This document shows positions 48,979 through 58,236 of a stretch of 64,000 bases of DNA, in pieces. Numbering within the stretch: the stretch's first letter is position 1; the number at the start of each line of letters is the position of its first letter. Under the pieces are notes generated by a model that was given only the letters and a program-made list of their open reading frames with translations, was not told the DNA's origin and did no database searches. Location of the stretch: NCBI GenBank assembly GCA_945874145.1, contig CAMCFN010000003.1, positions 81,438-145,437 of the forward strand, in the 5' to 3' direction. Source of the DNA: Akkermansia muciniphila. Its GTDB lineage: Bacteria; Verrucomicrobiota; Verrucomicrobiia; Limisphaerales; SXTU01. The translations under genes and the position numbers were made by a program.

Positions 48979-50088
48979 TCACACGGTCAACTGCCGCTCG
49001 CGCGCCGTCACCTTCCAGCGTTCGCCGGCCTTGCCATCGCGCACCGTGGTCACGAAGGAGTGCAATGCGACCGTGGGGCAGATGTGGCGCGGCACGCCGT
49101 AGAGCGCGTCGCCCACGGCGAATTCGCCGGCACGGGCAGTTTCGACGACCAGATGTTCCTCGCTCTGCATCACCGCCGTGGCTTCTGGAAGGTTCAGAAA
49201 CTGCACCCGCGGATGGGGGTTCTCCGCTGCGACGGCTTTGTGGCCGAGATCAAGGCAGAGCCGGTTCTCCCCGGGCTTGCTGATGACGCGCATGAGGAGA
49301 ATTGCCGCCGGCAGAAACACCAGGTCCGGCAGCATCTTCTCATAGCCGAAGTCCCACAACACGCTGGTGCCGGGGCTGCACTCCACGTCGGCCCGCTTGG
49401 CGTGGATGGGGAAGGTGGGCGTGCCGCCGGCGACGATGTTGGGCACCGGCAAATGGGCTGCCTTCAGATCCGCGCGCAACTTCTCCACCGCCGCCCATTC
49501 GCGCTCGCACTGTTCGGTGCGCTGGGCGAGGTCGGTCACGTGGTTGTGGCCGTCATAAGCGTGCAGGCCGGCGGCCTTCAATCCCGGGGTGCTGGCGATC
49601 AGCCGGTAAAGCTCTACCGCCTTCGGTCCCGGCATTACGCCGGTGCGGTGCATGCCCATGTCCACGTCGAGGTAAAGGTCCAGCGTGCGCCCGGCCGCTG
49701 CGAAGGCTGCGCCCAGCGCGCGGATGGCGTCCGCGTCATCCGCCACGGCGGAGAACTTCGTCCCCGGAAACTTCTGCGCGAGCGTGAGCATCCTACCCAC
49801 GTTCGGCCCGACCGGCTGGTAGGCCAGCAGCGCGTCCGGCGCGCCGCAGCCCGCGACCATTTCCGTCTCCGCGATGGTGGCGCACTTGAACTTCGTGATG
49901 CCCATGGACAGTTGGAGCCGGATAAGCTCGGGCATCTTGTGGGTTTTCATGTGCGGGCGCAGCCGCGCCACGCCGCCCGCCACGGCAATCATTCGCCGCA
50001 CGTTCTCCGCCACGCGGTCGGGATACACGAGCAGCGAGGGCGAAGGCACTTCGGCAACATTGGCGATGCGATACCAGTCAGGATTCAT
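48979..50088 (-). CDS. D-threonine aldolase/D-serine dehydratase-type PLP enzyme
   Basis: 369 residues from ATG 50088 (MNPDWYRIANVAEVPSPSLLVY). A fold-type III alanine-racemase-like barrel: RLRPHMKTHKMPE contains the PLP Lys, followed by KCATIAETEM, LYLDVDMGMHRTGV, GLHAYDGHNH and VAGGTPTFP. The C-terminal beta domain has GDALYGVPRHICPTVALHS, where the His and Cys are the metal ligands of D-threonine aldolases and D-serine dehydratases. It splits or dehydrates a D-hydroxy amino acid. The stop codon touches the family A repeat, and a toxin-antitoxin pair lies 43 bp upstream on the same strand. Confidence 0.9.
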   Translation of the reverse strand: MNPDWYRIANVAEVPSPSLLVYPDRVAENVRRMIAVAGGVARLRPHMKTHKMPELIRLQLSMGITKFKCATIAETEMVAGCGAPDALLAYQPVGPNVGRMLTLAQKFPGTKFSAVADDADAIRALGAAFAAAGRTLDLYLDVDMGMHRTGVMPGPKAVELYRLIASTPGLKAAGLHAYDGHNHVTDLAQRTEQCEREWAAVEKLRADLKAAHLPVPNIVAGGTPTFPIHAKRADVECSPGTSVLWDFGYEKMLPDLVFLPAAILLMRVISKPGENRLCLDLGHKAVAAENPHPRVQFLNLPEATAVMQSEEHLVVETARAGEFAVGDALYGVPRHICPTVALHSFVTTVRDGKAGERWKVTARERQLTV

Positions 50089-50131
50089 CGGGAAAGATTC
50101 GACCAAAGCTCCCGCGCGCGGAAGGGAAAAG

Positions 50132-50449
50132 TCAGGGCGCAAACAACTCGCCCAACACGTCGAGCACAGCTTCGGCTGTCGCACGGTCAAGTTTGCCAAG
50201 CCGCTTCACCAGCCGCGACTTGTCCACGGCCCGCAGTTGGTCGAGTGCGACTTCGCCGCGCTTGCCTTGAAATCCAACCGGGACGCGCGTAGGCCAGCCA
50301 CGCTGGACAGTGGTCATCGGCGCGATGATGACCGTGGCCACCGCGCGGTTGAGTTCGTTCGGCGATAGGACGACACAAGGCCGAGTCTTGGCTGTCTCAG
50401 CTCCGACGGCGGGGTCGAGTGTGACCAAGTGTATGCTGAAGCGCTCCAT
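50132..50449 (-). CDS. MazF/PemK-family toxin
   Basis: 105 residues from ATG 50449. Classic MazF layout: SIHLVTLDPAVG, TRPCVVLSPNELNRAVATVIIAPMTT (with the Arg-Pro and the U/T-binding strand), PTRVPVGFQGKRGEVALDQLRAVDKSRLVKRLG, then a terminal helix. The conserved Arg in KTRPCVV and the Ser/Thr in IAPMTT correspond to active-site residues of this endoribonuclease family. The start overlaps the antitoxin stop as TGATG, which couples translation. Confidence 0.92.
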   Translation of the reverse strand: MERFSIHLVTLDPAVGAETAKTRPCVVLSPNELNRAVATVIIAPMTTVQRGWPTRVPVGFQGKRGEVALDQLRAVDKSRLVKRLGKLDRATAEAVLDVLGELFAP

Positions 50450-50670
50450 CACCACTCCCATTCTGTGTGGTCGAAAGAGTTGGCAGAAGAGCGAAGAGCC
50501 CGCAGGTCTGCCTCGTCGCTGCCTGCCGTGCGTTTGAAAGCCTTGCTCCAGCCCTCGCGCGGCTGTCGTGCGGGCCGGAGCAGCAGCCCGGCGCGTGTGG
50601 GTTCAATCTCCAGCCCGAACGGCCAGTAGCCCGAGGCGGGAATGGCGACAGTTTTGGGGGTAACTTTCAT
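50449..50670 (-). CDS. Antitoxin of the second MazF-type module
   Basis: 73 residues. The N-terminal part has a small beta pattern (KVTPKTVAIPASGYWPFGLEIEPT), and the C-terminal tail ends RALRSSANSFDHTEWEW, an acidic/aromatic toxin-wrapping tail like those of MazE-like proteins upstream of MazF. The 1-bp TGATG overlap with the toxin and matched size support the call. It may autoregulate; no operator was identified in the short gap to the RidA gene. Confidence 0.8.
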   Translation of the reverse strand: MKVTPKTVAIPASGYWPFGLEIEPTRAGLLLRPARQPREGWSKAFKRTAGSDEADLRALRSSANSFDHTEWEW

Positions 50671-50712
50671 GGGGCAACAGTCTCACTCGGAGCGGAGGCA
50701 GGCAAGCCTCCG

Positions 50713-51348
50713 TCATGGCGCAATCTCGAACACCGCCTCGACTTCTACCGCCACGTTGCCGGGCAGCGAACTGACGCCCACGGCGCTGCGCGCTCCAAGC
50801 CCACGCTCGCGGCCAAACACGTCGAGGAACAGCTCGCTGCAACCGTTGATGACCAAGGGCTGGTCCTTGAAGCCGGGCGGGCAGTTCACCATGCCCAGCA
50901 CCTTCACCACGCGGCGCAAGCGGTCGAGACTGCCGAGTTCCTGTCGCAGCGAGGCGAGGATGGCGAGGCCGCACTGGCGCGCGGCATCCTTGCCCTGCGC
51001 GATGGTCAGTTCATCTCCGACCCGGCCTGTGATCGGCTTGCCGTCCGCGCTGCGCGAGATGTGGCCGGAGACGAACGCGAGGTTCCCGCTGACAACCACG
51101 GAGGTGATCGTGGCAGTGGGGCCGGGTTTGCTCGTCGGCGGCAGCGTCAGCTTCAACTCCGCGACACGGCGCTCGATGGTGTCGGGCAGGGGAGCGGTGG
51201 TGTTTCTGGCCGGTGCCGGCGGATTCTGGCAGCCGGTGAGCAGCGCACCGAGCAGCATGGCCGCGGAAGTGAGGAGGCGAAATCGAGCAGGATTAGGATT
51301 AAGAGCAGGAGGGGATGCGGGCAGCGCGGGCTTTGGCTTCGTGCTCAT
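50713..51348 (-). CDS. RidA-family lipoprotein
   Basis: 211 residues from ATG 51348. The first 44 residues form a lipoprotein signal with lipobox LLTGC, so the protein should be anchored in the envelope, which is unusual for RidA. The rest (about 60-211) is a RidA/YjgF domain: [50 protein letters not shown] and GARSAVGVSSLPGNVAVEVE. RidA proteins deaminate reactive 2-aminoacrylate in the cytosol; the conserved Arg is present (GARSAVG). The Shine-Dalgarno AGGAG and residues before the signal are encoded by a family E repeat. It follows its paralogue by 29 bp. Confidence 0.87.
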   Translation of the reverse strand: MSTKPKPALPASPPALNPNPARFRLLTSAAMLLGALLTGCQNPPAPARNTTAPLPDTIERRVAELKLTLPPTSKPGPTATITSVVVSGNLAFVSGHISRSADGKPITGRVGDELTIAQGKDAARQCGLAILASLRQELGSLDRLRRVVKVLGMVNCPPGFKDQPLVINGCSELFLDVFGRERGLGARSAVGVSSLPGNVAVEVEAVFEIAP

Positions 51349-51370
51349 AATCTTGCTCCTAATCCTGCTC
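51285..51370. repeat. Family E inverted pair spanning a start codon
   Basis: Left end GAGCAGGATTAGGATTAAGA then GCAGGA (51285-51310); right end AATCTTGCTCCTAATCCTGC then TC (51349-51370), sharing an inverted 14-bp core GAGCAGGATTAGGA. It contains the start codon and Shine-Dalgarno site of the RidA lipoprotein and codes for its N-terminal residues. Confidence 0.8.
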
Positions 51371-51377
51371 TCGTCCT

Positions 51378-51839
51378 TTACCTCAGCTCAAAGATGCACT
51401 CCACTTCCACCGCGATGTTCCCCGGCAGCGGGCCCATGCCCACGGCGCTGCGGGCTCCGACGCCCGCGTCGTCGCCGAACACCTCGCGCATTAGCTCGCT
51501 GTAGCCGTTGATGACTTTCGGGTGGTCGTAGAAGTTGGCGGCGGTGTTGACCATGCCGAGCGTCTTCACGAGGCGCTTCACGCGGTCGAGGCTGCCGAGT
51601 TCATTGCGCACAGTGGCGAGGATGGCGAGGCCACATTGCCGGGCGGCGAACTGCCCTTGCTCCAGGTTCAAGTCCTTCCCCACAACGCCGGTGATCATGG
51701 TCTTGTCGGCCTTGAGCGGGCCGTGGCCGGACACGTAGCACATGTTCCCGGCGATGACGACGGGCTTGTAAACATGCGCGGGCTTCGGGGCGGCGGGGAG
51801 TTCGAGTTTGAGTTCGGCGATGCGGGCGTCAGCGCTCAT
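51378..51839 (-). CDS. RidA-family protein (cytoplasmic paralogue)
   Basis: 153 residues from ATG 51839 ([15 protein letters not shown]), with no signal peptide. The RidA fold is clear: [53 protein letters not shown] and [20 protein letters not shown] with the substrate-binding Arg. It should hydrolyse enamine/imine by-products of PLP enzymes, which fits a D-amino-acid PLP enzyme nearby. It is the first gene of a pair with the lipoprotein paralogue 29 bp downstream; the two agree along the whole domain, so they arose by tandem duplication. Confidence 0.92.
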   Translation of the reverse strand: MSADARIAELKLELPAAPKPAHVYKPVVIAGNMCYVSGHGPLKADKTMITGVVGKDLNLEQGQFAARQCGLAILATVRNELGSLDRVKRLVKTLGMVNTAANFYDHPKVINGYSELMREVFGDDAGVGARSAVGMGPLPGNIAVEVECIFELR

Positions 51840-51928
51840 GGATGAGATGGTTTGTTTGGTGAAATCGTTGAATCGGCCGCGAGCTTCTGGCGGGAGCGCA
51901 GGAGCGGCAAGGAGTTTTTCCGGCGTGG

Positions 51929-51995
51929 GGCGGACACTCTTGTCCGCCCTGTGCTTGGTTGAAGTTTGTTCCAAGCTGGAGGACAAGAGTGTCCC
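51929..51995. repeat. Family C palindrome pair in a divergent promoter region
   Basis: GCGGACA/TGTCCGC with loop CTCT (51931-51948) and GGACA/TGTCC with loop AGAG (51981-51994) face each other. The region is the divergent gap between the RidA pair and moxR. Confidence 0.75.
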
Positions 51996-52062
51996 CCTCA
52001 CGGGCGCAGGAAAGGGATTCCCCTCGGTCAGGCTTTGCGGCAACCTCCGCCGACATTCACCC

Positions 52063-53346
52063 ATGGACATCGCCTTCAAGTGCCCGCTCTGCGAACAGGA
52101 CTTCCGCGTCGAGGAGGCGCTCGGGGGGACGGAGTTTCGGTGCCCGACTTGCCGCAAGCTCTCGCTCGTGCCCGAGGCGGAAGTAACCTCTGTCGCTCCG
52201 AACGTCCTGCCGCCGGGGTCATTGCCGCCACCGCCCGCCAGGAGCCAGGAGCCAGGAGTTAGCCGTCAGGAGGGAAAGTCGCCGCCCACGCTGTTTCCGG
52301 CCGTTCACAAGTTGGGACCCCGGCCTGGGACCGCTGCCGATGCGGAAGATGCCCAGCTCGCGCGCCAGCTCACGGAAGCATACGAACGGGTCACGGCGGA
52401 GGTGGCCAAGCTCATCGTCGGGCAGGAGGAAGTCATCGAGCAGTTACTCATCGCCATCTTCGCGCGCAGCCATTGCTTGCTCGAAGGCGTGCCTGGCCTG
52501 GCCAAGACCTACATGGTCAAGACGCTGGCGGATGCGCTCCAGCTCTCCTTCCGCCGCGTGCAGTTCACGCCGGACCTGATGCCGGCGGACATCACGGGCA
52601 CCGACGTGATTCAGGAAGATCCGGCAACGGGCCGGCGCAACCTGACCTTCCTCAAAGGTCCGCTGTTCGCGCAGATGATTCTGGCGGACGAGATCAACCG
52701 TTCGCCGCCCAAGACGCAGGCGGCGCTGCTCGAAGCAATGCAGGAACACAGCGTTACCGTCGGCGGGCGCACTTACAAACTGGAGCAGCCGTTCTTTGTG
52801 CTCGCGACGCAAAATCCCGTGGAGCAGGAGGGCACTTACCCGCTGCCGGAGGCGCAGAAGGACCGCTTCATGTTCCACGTGCGGATGGATTATCCGACCC
52901 GCGAACAGGAGCGGGAAATCATCAAGCGCACCACGAGCGCGTATTCGGCTGACATTGACCCGGTCGTCACGGGCGAGGAGGTCATTGCCATCCAGAAGAT
53001 CGTCCGCAAGGTGCCCGTGCCCGACCACGTCACGGACTTCGTCCTCGACCTCGTGCGGCGCGCGCGGCCCACGGACAAGGACGCGCCGGCCTTCACCAAG
53101 GAGCTCATTGCGTGGGGCCCCGGCCCGCGCGCGTGCCAGCAGCTTGTGATGGGCGGGAAAGTCCGGGCCGTGCTGCGCGGGCGTTTCCACGTCACGACCG
53201 AGGACATCGAGGCGCTCGCCTATCCCGTGCTGCGCCACCGCTTGGTGCCGACGTTCAACGCCGAGGCCGAGGGCATCAAGGTGGATGACATCATCCGCCG
53301 CGTGCTGAAGGAAACGCCCCGGCACGAGGCGAAGAAGGTGATGTGA
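52063..53346 (+). CDS. MoxR-family AAA+ ATPase with N-terminal zinc ribbon
   Basis: 427 residues from ATG 52063. Residues 7-30 hold two C-x2-C knuckles (CPLC and CPTC), a zinc ribbon not typical of MoxR, then a Pro-rich linker to about residue 80. The AAA+ core has GVPGLAKTY (Walker A), [13 protein letters not shown] (Walker B), [20 protein letters not shown] (sensor 1 region) and the winged lid [15 protein letters not shown]. MoxR proteins act as chaperones that insert cofactors or activate targets, usually beside DUF58/VWA genes. Here the next gene, 26 bp on, is a Ser/Thr kinase, so the two probably share a transcript. Confidence 0.92.
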   Translation: MDIAFKCPLCEQDFRVEEALGGTEFRCPTCRKLSLVPEAEVTSVAPNVLPPGSLPPPPARSQEPGVSRQEGKSPPTLFPAVHKLGPRPGTAADAEDAQLARQLTEAYERVTAEVAKLIVGQEEVIEQLLIAIFARSHCLLEGVPGLAKTYMVKTLADALQLSFRRVQFTPDLMPADITGTDVIQEDPATGRRNLTFLKGPLFAQMILADEINRSPPKTQAALLEAMQEHSVTVGGRTYKLEQPFFVLATQNPVEQEGTYPLPEAQKDRFMFHVRMDYPTREQEREIIKRTTSAYSADIDPVVTGEEVIAIQKIVRKVPVPDHVTDFVLDLVRRARPTDKDAPAFTKELIAWGPGPRACQQLVMGGKVRAVLRGRFHVTTEDIEALAYPVLRHRLVPTFNAEAEGIKVDDIIRRVLKETPRHEAKKVM

Positions 53347-53372
53347 GCGCGGAGCGCGATTGAGAATCGGAC

Positions 53373-56300
53373 ATGAACCCCGACTCCACCTACCGTCCCG
53401 GTCGTGAAATCGCGCGCGGCGGCATGGGGGCCATCCTCTCGGCCACGGATCAATCCCTCGACCGCGAGGTGGCCATGAAGGTCATGCTCGAGTCGGCGGA
53501 AGCCTCCGGCATCGGGCGGCAACGCTTCGTGCGGGAGGCCCTGGTGCTGGCGCGGCTGGAGCATCCCAACATCGTCCCCATCCACGAGATGGGCCGCAAC
53601 GCGCAGGGCCAGCTTTACTACACGATGAAGCTGGTCAAGGGGCGCACCCTGCAAGCCATCATCACGGCCATCAAGAAGGGCGACGCGCCCACCATCCAGC
53701 ACTACACGCTCGACCGGCTGCTCACGATTTACCGGAAGGTGTGCGACGCCATCGCCTTCGCGCATCACCAGCGCATCATCCACCGGGACTTGAAGCCGGA
53801 GAACGTGATGGTAGGGGAGTTCGGCGAGGTGCTCGTCATGGATTGGGGCTTGGCGAAGCACTTGGATGACCACCCGCACGCGCAGACCGAGGCAGCCCAA
53901 GCCCCCGGGATCGAGGGGTTCAACGAGCTCACCGATGCCCAATTGGCGGCAGGGGAAAGCGGGTTGACCATGGAAGGCACGGTGATGGGTTCGCCGCAAT
54001 ATATGCCCCCGGAACAGGCCGAGGGCCGGCTGGCGGACCTTGGCACGCACTCGGACATCTATTCCCTCGGCGGCATTCTTTACGCGATCCTCACGCTGCG
54101 GCATCCGGTCGAGGGGCGGAAGGTGTCGGAAGTGCTGGCAAAGGTGATCAGCGGGGAGATCACGCCCCCGACGCATTACAACGCCTCGCGCTCCGGAGGT
54201 CCGAAGATGACCGGCAGTGAGGTGGCGGACGCGAGCAAAGTCGTGGGCTTGCCACATTGCCCGGCGGGCAAGGTGCCGGCCTCGCTCTCGGCGGTGACGA
54301 TGCGGGCGATGGCGCTCCAGCCAGCGGACCGCTACGCCGACGTGGCCCAGATCACCGCCGACGTGGAGGCGCATCAGGGCGGCTTTGCGACCAGTGCGGA
54401 GAAGGCCGGCGCGCTGACATTGGTGCGCCTGTTCATCCACCGGCACAAGGCGCTGACGGTGGCGGCCTCGCTGGTCGTGCTGCTGACAATGGGTTTTCTC
54501 GGCAAGGTCATTTCCAGCGAACAGAAGGCCAAGGCCGAGGCCAGTCGCGCCCGCGAGGCCGAGGCGCTGGCGGAGCAGAAGGAGAAGGAAGCCCGGAAGG
54601 CACTTGCCAAGTCTGCCCTCTCGCTGGCCGAGGCGGCCATGCGCGAGGCCGACGGTCCGGCGATGCAGGCCGCGCTCAACGATGTCCCGGATGATTTGCG
54701 CGATTCCACTTGGAGTTACCTGCTGGCGCAGTCGGACAGCTCCATAGCCCGCCTTCGCACCGGCACGGCTGCGATAGAAGGAGCGGCGGCTGACCCGAGT
54801 CGTACGGGGGTCTTTGCCGTCGCCGACCGGAATCGCAAGGTCACAGTGATGAATGTGCGAACCGGCGAACGGTTGCTGGAGTTTCAACCGGCTTTCAGCA
54901 GGCAGGACAACGCCAACCAATATCGCCTGGCCTTTTCTCCGGATGGCCAGCGGCTCGCGGTGGGCCGGGATGGGCCGGGGGGGATCGTGATTCACAACTC
55001 GCGCACCGGTGCCAAGGAGACCGAATGGGCCACGCCAGCCAGTGTCCATGTGGAATTCGGCGACGATGAAAAGCTGCTCCGGCACGGAGGTGGCGGGCTA
55101 CAAGTATGGAACAGCCTGGCTGGCACCTTGCTGTGGGAGGAAAGGCAGCCCGGTGGCATCGGCGTGGTCGGTGCGTTCATCCCTGGTGGCAGCGAGGTCT
55201 TGAAAGCGACCGCTCATAACCGCCTCCAAGTCGTCCGCGCCAGCGACGGGGGCGCCGTCAGAAATCTGGGAGGACGCGGGCCAGCGTATCGGTGGACGAT
55301 GGTCGTCCATCCCGACGGACGATCCGCGTTTACATTCACAGTGGGAGGCATCACCGAATGCGTGAGCTTGGTGGATGGCAAGACACTGTTCACTCTGCCG
55401 CAGAAGCAACCTCGCGATTGGATTAGGGTCACGGCCGACGGAGAGCAACTGGTGACTGTGGCGGTGAAAAGTGACGGGGTTCAGTTGATCGAAGTGTGGG
55501 AAGCTCGGACGGGAAACGCGATTCGATCCCTGCTCGGTGGGCAAGGCCAGCCAGGGACCTTGAGCGTGCATCCCCGTTCAAACGAACTCCTCATCAGCGG
55601 TGCCAATACCCGCGTCTGGGATCTGACGGGCCAGCTCCCGGCTTGGCGGCTGACCTCATACCTCATGGGCCGGCCAGTGTTTTGGGGTTCCGATGACGAG
55701 CTACTGAGCACATCAAGTAACCCTTGGGGGCTGCTTCGGTTGGCTCCCACCGGCGCGCAGTTGGTGTGGCAACCCACGAACCGCAATAATCACACCGCCG
55801 CCGTGTCTGCCAATGGCAGCCTGGCCTTGTCAGCGCGACCGGGTTTCAGCACCGAAGCACAGCTGCTGCGGAGGACCGCCAATTCGGTCGAGGAGTTTGG
55901 CCAGATCAAGGCGGCGTTCTGGCCCTATCGCTTGCGGCCAAGCCCCAACGGAGAGTTGGTGGCCCTGATGGAACGGGCCACCACCACCAATTTGCAGGTC
56001 TTCTCAGTGGCCTCCGGCAAAATCGCCTGCAACCTCGTCATCAAAAGCGTCACGCGCATCAACGACCTGGGCTGGTTGGGCAAGGAGCGAATGGTCGGGC
56101 TGGTAACGGTCAACGCCAACCGGGGAAATCCGGGTGCGGAAGACCGAATCCTGCTTTGGGACGCAGCCACCGGGAAGGTGGTGCTGTCTGTCACCAACCG
56201 GACGGTCATGGACGCGCTCGCCGTCGCGCCCGATGGCCGGCGCTTTGCCGAGGCCGGCGCGGACAAGCTGATCCGCATCCGCGATGCCGCCACGCTCCAA

Positions 56301-57194
56301 GTGCTAAGTTTATTTCGTGCCCACGATGCCCCCGTCACCGTCATGGCCTGGCACCCGACCAGGCCCATGATTGCCACCGGATCGGAAGATCTGAGCATTA
56401 AGGTCATGGATCTCGAGAAGGGAAAATTCGTCCACGAATTCCGCGGACTGCTGAATCCGCCTGATCACCTCACCTTCAGCCCCACGGGTAAACGCCTGGC
56501 CGTCAAAACCTCGTTGGACAACCAGATCCGTATCTGGGAGTTGGGGCCGGAGTTTCAACATCGCAGTAACACCCCCGGGACCACCAGCGTCGCAAAGACA
56601 TCGTCCGCCCCGAGTGCGTCCACTGCCAAGCCGGGTGAGTGGCAAGACCTGCTCGCGCCGCTCACCCCGACAATCGTGCAGCAGACCGGCAACGGCTGGC
56701 GCATGGACGGCGGCGCGCTCTTTAGCCCGGCCAAAGAAGCGGCTACCCTACCACTGCTAGGCAACCTGAGCGCCACGAGCTACCAAGTGCGTGTAAGACT
56801 ACGGCAATTGGCACCGAAGAACGGCTTGCACCTCAACCTGCCCGTCGATGATCGCACGGTGGGGTTCGACCTCGATGGCGACTCTGGTAGGTGGACGGGC
56901 CTAACACTCGTGAACGGTAAGTGGGGCAGTGGTCTGCCTGGCTCTCTACAGGGCAAGCAGTTAAAAGACTCCGAGCAACACAACCTGGAAGTGACTGTGC
57001 GCCTCGACGGCGCTAATGCAAACATCACCGCCACGCTCGACGGGCAGCCGCTCTATGAGTGGAGCGGCCCCACCGCCGCCCTCAGCCAGCATTCAGCTTG
57101 GGCCACCACCGAGCCCGGCACCCTCGCCTTTGGCACCTACGCCGCCGACTGGGTGGTGTATGAGGTGAAGGTGAAGCGGCTGGACGGGAAGTGA
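53373..57194 (+). CDS. Transmembrane Ser/Thr protein kinase with beta-propeller and C-terminal jelly-roll
   Basis: 1273 residues. The kinase domain spans about 9-330: EIARGGMGAIL (P-loop), VAMKVM (Lys), HRDLKPENVM (catalytic loop) and MDWGLAKHL, a DWG variant of DFG common in this phylum, then GSPQYMPPEQAEG. A membrane segment lies at about 362-382 (ALTVAASLVVLLTMGFLGKV), then a coiled coil (EALAEQKEKEARKAL). Residues about 440-1085 carry WD40-like repeats (FSPDGQRLAVG, MAWHPTRPMIATGSEDLSIKV). A concanavalin-like domain ends the protein (about 1090-1273). The likely topology is an inside kinase and an outside propeller that senses a ligand. Confidence 0.93.
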   Translation: MNPDSTYRPGREIARGGMGAILSATDQSLDREVAMKVMLESAEASGIGRQRFVREALVLARLEHPNIVPIHEMGRNAQGQLYYTMKLVKGRTLQAIITAIKKGDAPTIQHYTLDRLLTIYRKVCDAIAFAHHQRIIHRDLKPENVMVGEFGEVLVMDWGLAKHLDDHPHAQTEAAQAPGIEGFNELTDAQLAAGESGLTMEGTVMGSPQYMPPEQAEGRLADLGTHSDIYSLGGILYAILTLRHPVEGRKVSEVLAKVISGEITPPTHYNASRSGGPKMTGSEVADASKVVGLPHCPAGKVPASLSAVTMRAMALQPADRYADVAQITADVEAHQGGFATSAEKAGALTLVRLFIHRHKALTVAASLVVLLTMGFLGKVISSEQKAKAEASRAREAEALAEQKEKEARKALAKSALSLAEAAMREADGPAMQAALNDVPDDLRDSTWSYLLAQSDSSIARLRTGTAAIEGAAADPSRTGVFAVADRNRKVTVMNVRTGERLLEFQPAFSRQDNANQYRLAFSPDGQRLAVGRDGPGGIVIHNSRTGAKETEWATPASVHVEFGDDEKLLRHGGGGLQVWNSLAGTLLWEERQPGGIGVVGAFIPGGSEVLKATAHNRLQVVRASDGGAVRNLGGRGPAYRWTMVVHPDGRSAFTFTVGGITECVSLVDGKTLFTLPQKQPRDWIRVTADGEQLVTVAVKSDGVQLIEVWEARTGNAIRSLLGGQGQPGTLSVHPRSNELLISGANTRVWDLTGQLPAWRLTSYLMGRPVFWGSDDELLSTSSNPWGLLRLAPTGAQLVWQPTNRNNHTAAVSANGSLALSARPGFSTEAQLLRRTANSVEEFGQIKAAFWPYRLRPSPNGELVALMERATTTNLQVFSVASGKIACNLVIKSVTRINDLGWLGKERMVGLVTVNANRGNPGAEDRILLWDAATGKVVLSVTNRTVMDALAVAPDGRRFAEAGADKLIRIRDAATLQVLSLFRAHDAPVTVMAWHPTRPMIATGSEDLSIKVMDLEKGKFVHEFRGLLNPPDHLTFSPTGKRLAVKTSLDNQIRIWELGPEFQHRSNTPGTTSVAKTSSAPSASTAKPGEWQDLLAPLTPTIVQQTGNGWRMDGGALFSPAKEAATLPLLGNLSATSYQVRVRLRQLAPKNGLHLNLPVDDRTVGFDLDGDSGRWTGLTLVNGKWGSGLPGSLQGKQLKDSEQHNLEVTVRLDGANANITATLDGQPLYEWSGPTAALSQHSAWATTEPGTLAFGTYAADWVVYEVKVKRLDGK

Positions 57195-57202
57195 CCTGAA
57201 AC

Positions 57203-58189
57203 TCAGCTCAGCCCACCGGCCGCCTTCGCGCGCTCCAAGACCTTCGTCGCCACGGCGCGGCCTTTCTCGGCTCCGTCGCGGAGGATCTGGCGGACGTAGT
57301 CAGGGTTCGAGGCGAGTTCGGCGCGCTTGGCGCGGGCGGCAGTGAAGTGCTGCCAGTAGTGCTCGAAGAGGGCTTTCTTCAAATCACCGTAGCCGAGGCC
57401 GCCGGCGCGCAGGCGGTTCTCGAAATCAGTCGCCACGTCGGCGGGGGCGACGAGCTTGAGGAGCTGGACGGCGAGGTTTTTGTCCGCGTCGGGCTTGGGC
57501 TCGGCGGGGGTGCGCGAGTCCATGACGATGCCCATGATCTTCTTTCGCGTGGCCTTTTCCTCGCCGAAGATCTCGATGGTGTTGCCGTAGCTCTTGCTCA
57601 TCTTCTGGCCGTCGAGGCCGGGGACGGCGGCGCCTTCCTCCCGGATGCGCGGCTCGGGGATGACGAAGGTCTGGCCGTATTGCTGGTTGAACTTCCCGGC
57701 GATGTCGCGCGTGACTTCGAGGTGCTGCTTCTGGTCCTTGCCGACGGGGACGAGGTTGGAGTCGAACGCGAGGATGTCGGCGGCCATGAGCACGGGGTAA
57801 GCAAAGAGGCCGTGGTTGACGGAGCCGATTTCGCCGTCACCGAGCTTGGCGACCTTGTCCTTGAAGCTGTGGCAGCGTTCGAGCAGGCCCATCGGCGTGA
57901 CGGTGGAGAGCAACCACGCCAGCTCGGCGACTTCCGGCACATCCGACTGCACCCAGAAGACGCAGCGCGCGGGATCGAGGCCGCAGGCGAGGAAGTCGAG
58001 CGCGACGTCGAGCGTGTATCGGCGGCGGAGCTTCGCGTCGGTGAGCGAGGTCATCGAGTGGTAGTTCGCGATGAAGTAGAAGGCCTCGCCCTGCGCCTGT
58101 AGCTCGATGGCCGGGCGCATCGCGCCGAAATAGTTGCCGAGGTGCAGCGCGCCGGAAGGCTGGATGCCAGTCAAAATTCGCATGGGCAT
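57203..58189 (-). CDS. trpS: Tryptophanyl-tRNA synthetase
   Basis: 328 residues from ATG 58189, or 326 from ATG 58183; both fit the class I family length. RILTGIQPSGALHLGNYFGAM contains the HIGH-like HLGN, and GLDGQKMSKSYGN the KMSKS motif near residue 196. Other conserved blocks are YHSMTSLTDAKLRRR, PVLMAADILAFDSNLVPVG and GKDQKQHLEVTRDIA. It charges tRNA-Trp and is essential unless a second copy exists. It ends 8 bp from the convergent kinase gene and follows the GT2 gene by 48 bp on the same strand. Confidence 0.97.
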   Translation of the reverse strand: MPMRILTGIQPSGALHLGNYFGAMRPAIELQAQGEAFYFIANYHSMTSLTDAKLRRRYTLDVALDFLACGLDPARCVFWVQSDVPEVAELAWLLSTVTPMGLLERCHSFKDKVAKLGDGEIGSVNHGLFAYPVLMAADILAFDSNLVPVGKDQKQHLEVTRDIAGKFNQQYGQTFVIPEPRIREEGAAVPGLDGQKMSKSYGNTIEIFGEEKATRKKIMGIVMDSRTPAEPKPDADKNLAVQLLKLVAPADVATDFENRLRAGGLGYGDLKKALFEHYWQHFTAARAKRAELASNPDYVRQILRDGAEKGRAVATKVLERAKAAGGLS

Positions 58190-58236
58190 GAGCGTAGCAA
58201 GCAGACGGTGCGGCGCAAAGCCCAAGGGCGGGCGCG

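Noticed and set aside
53220..55085. Long minus-strand frame of 621 residues opposite the kinase gene
   Set aside because: It is a GC-driven shadow of the kinase reading frame, with no motif and His/Arg-rich low-quality sequence.
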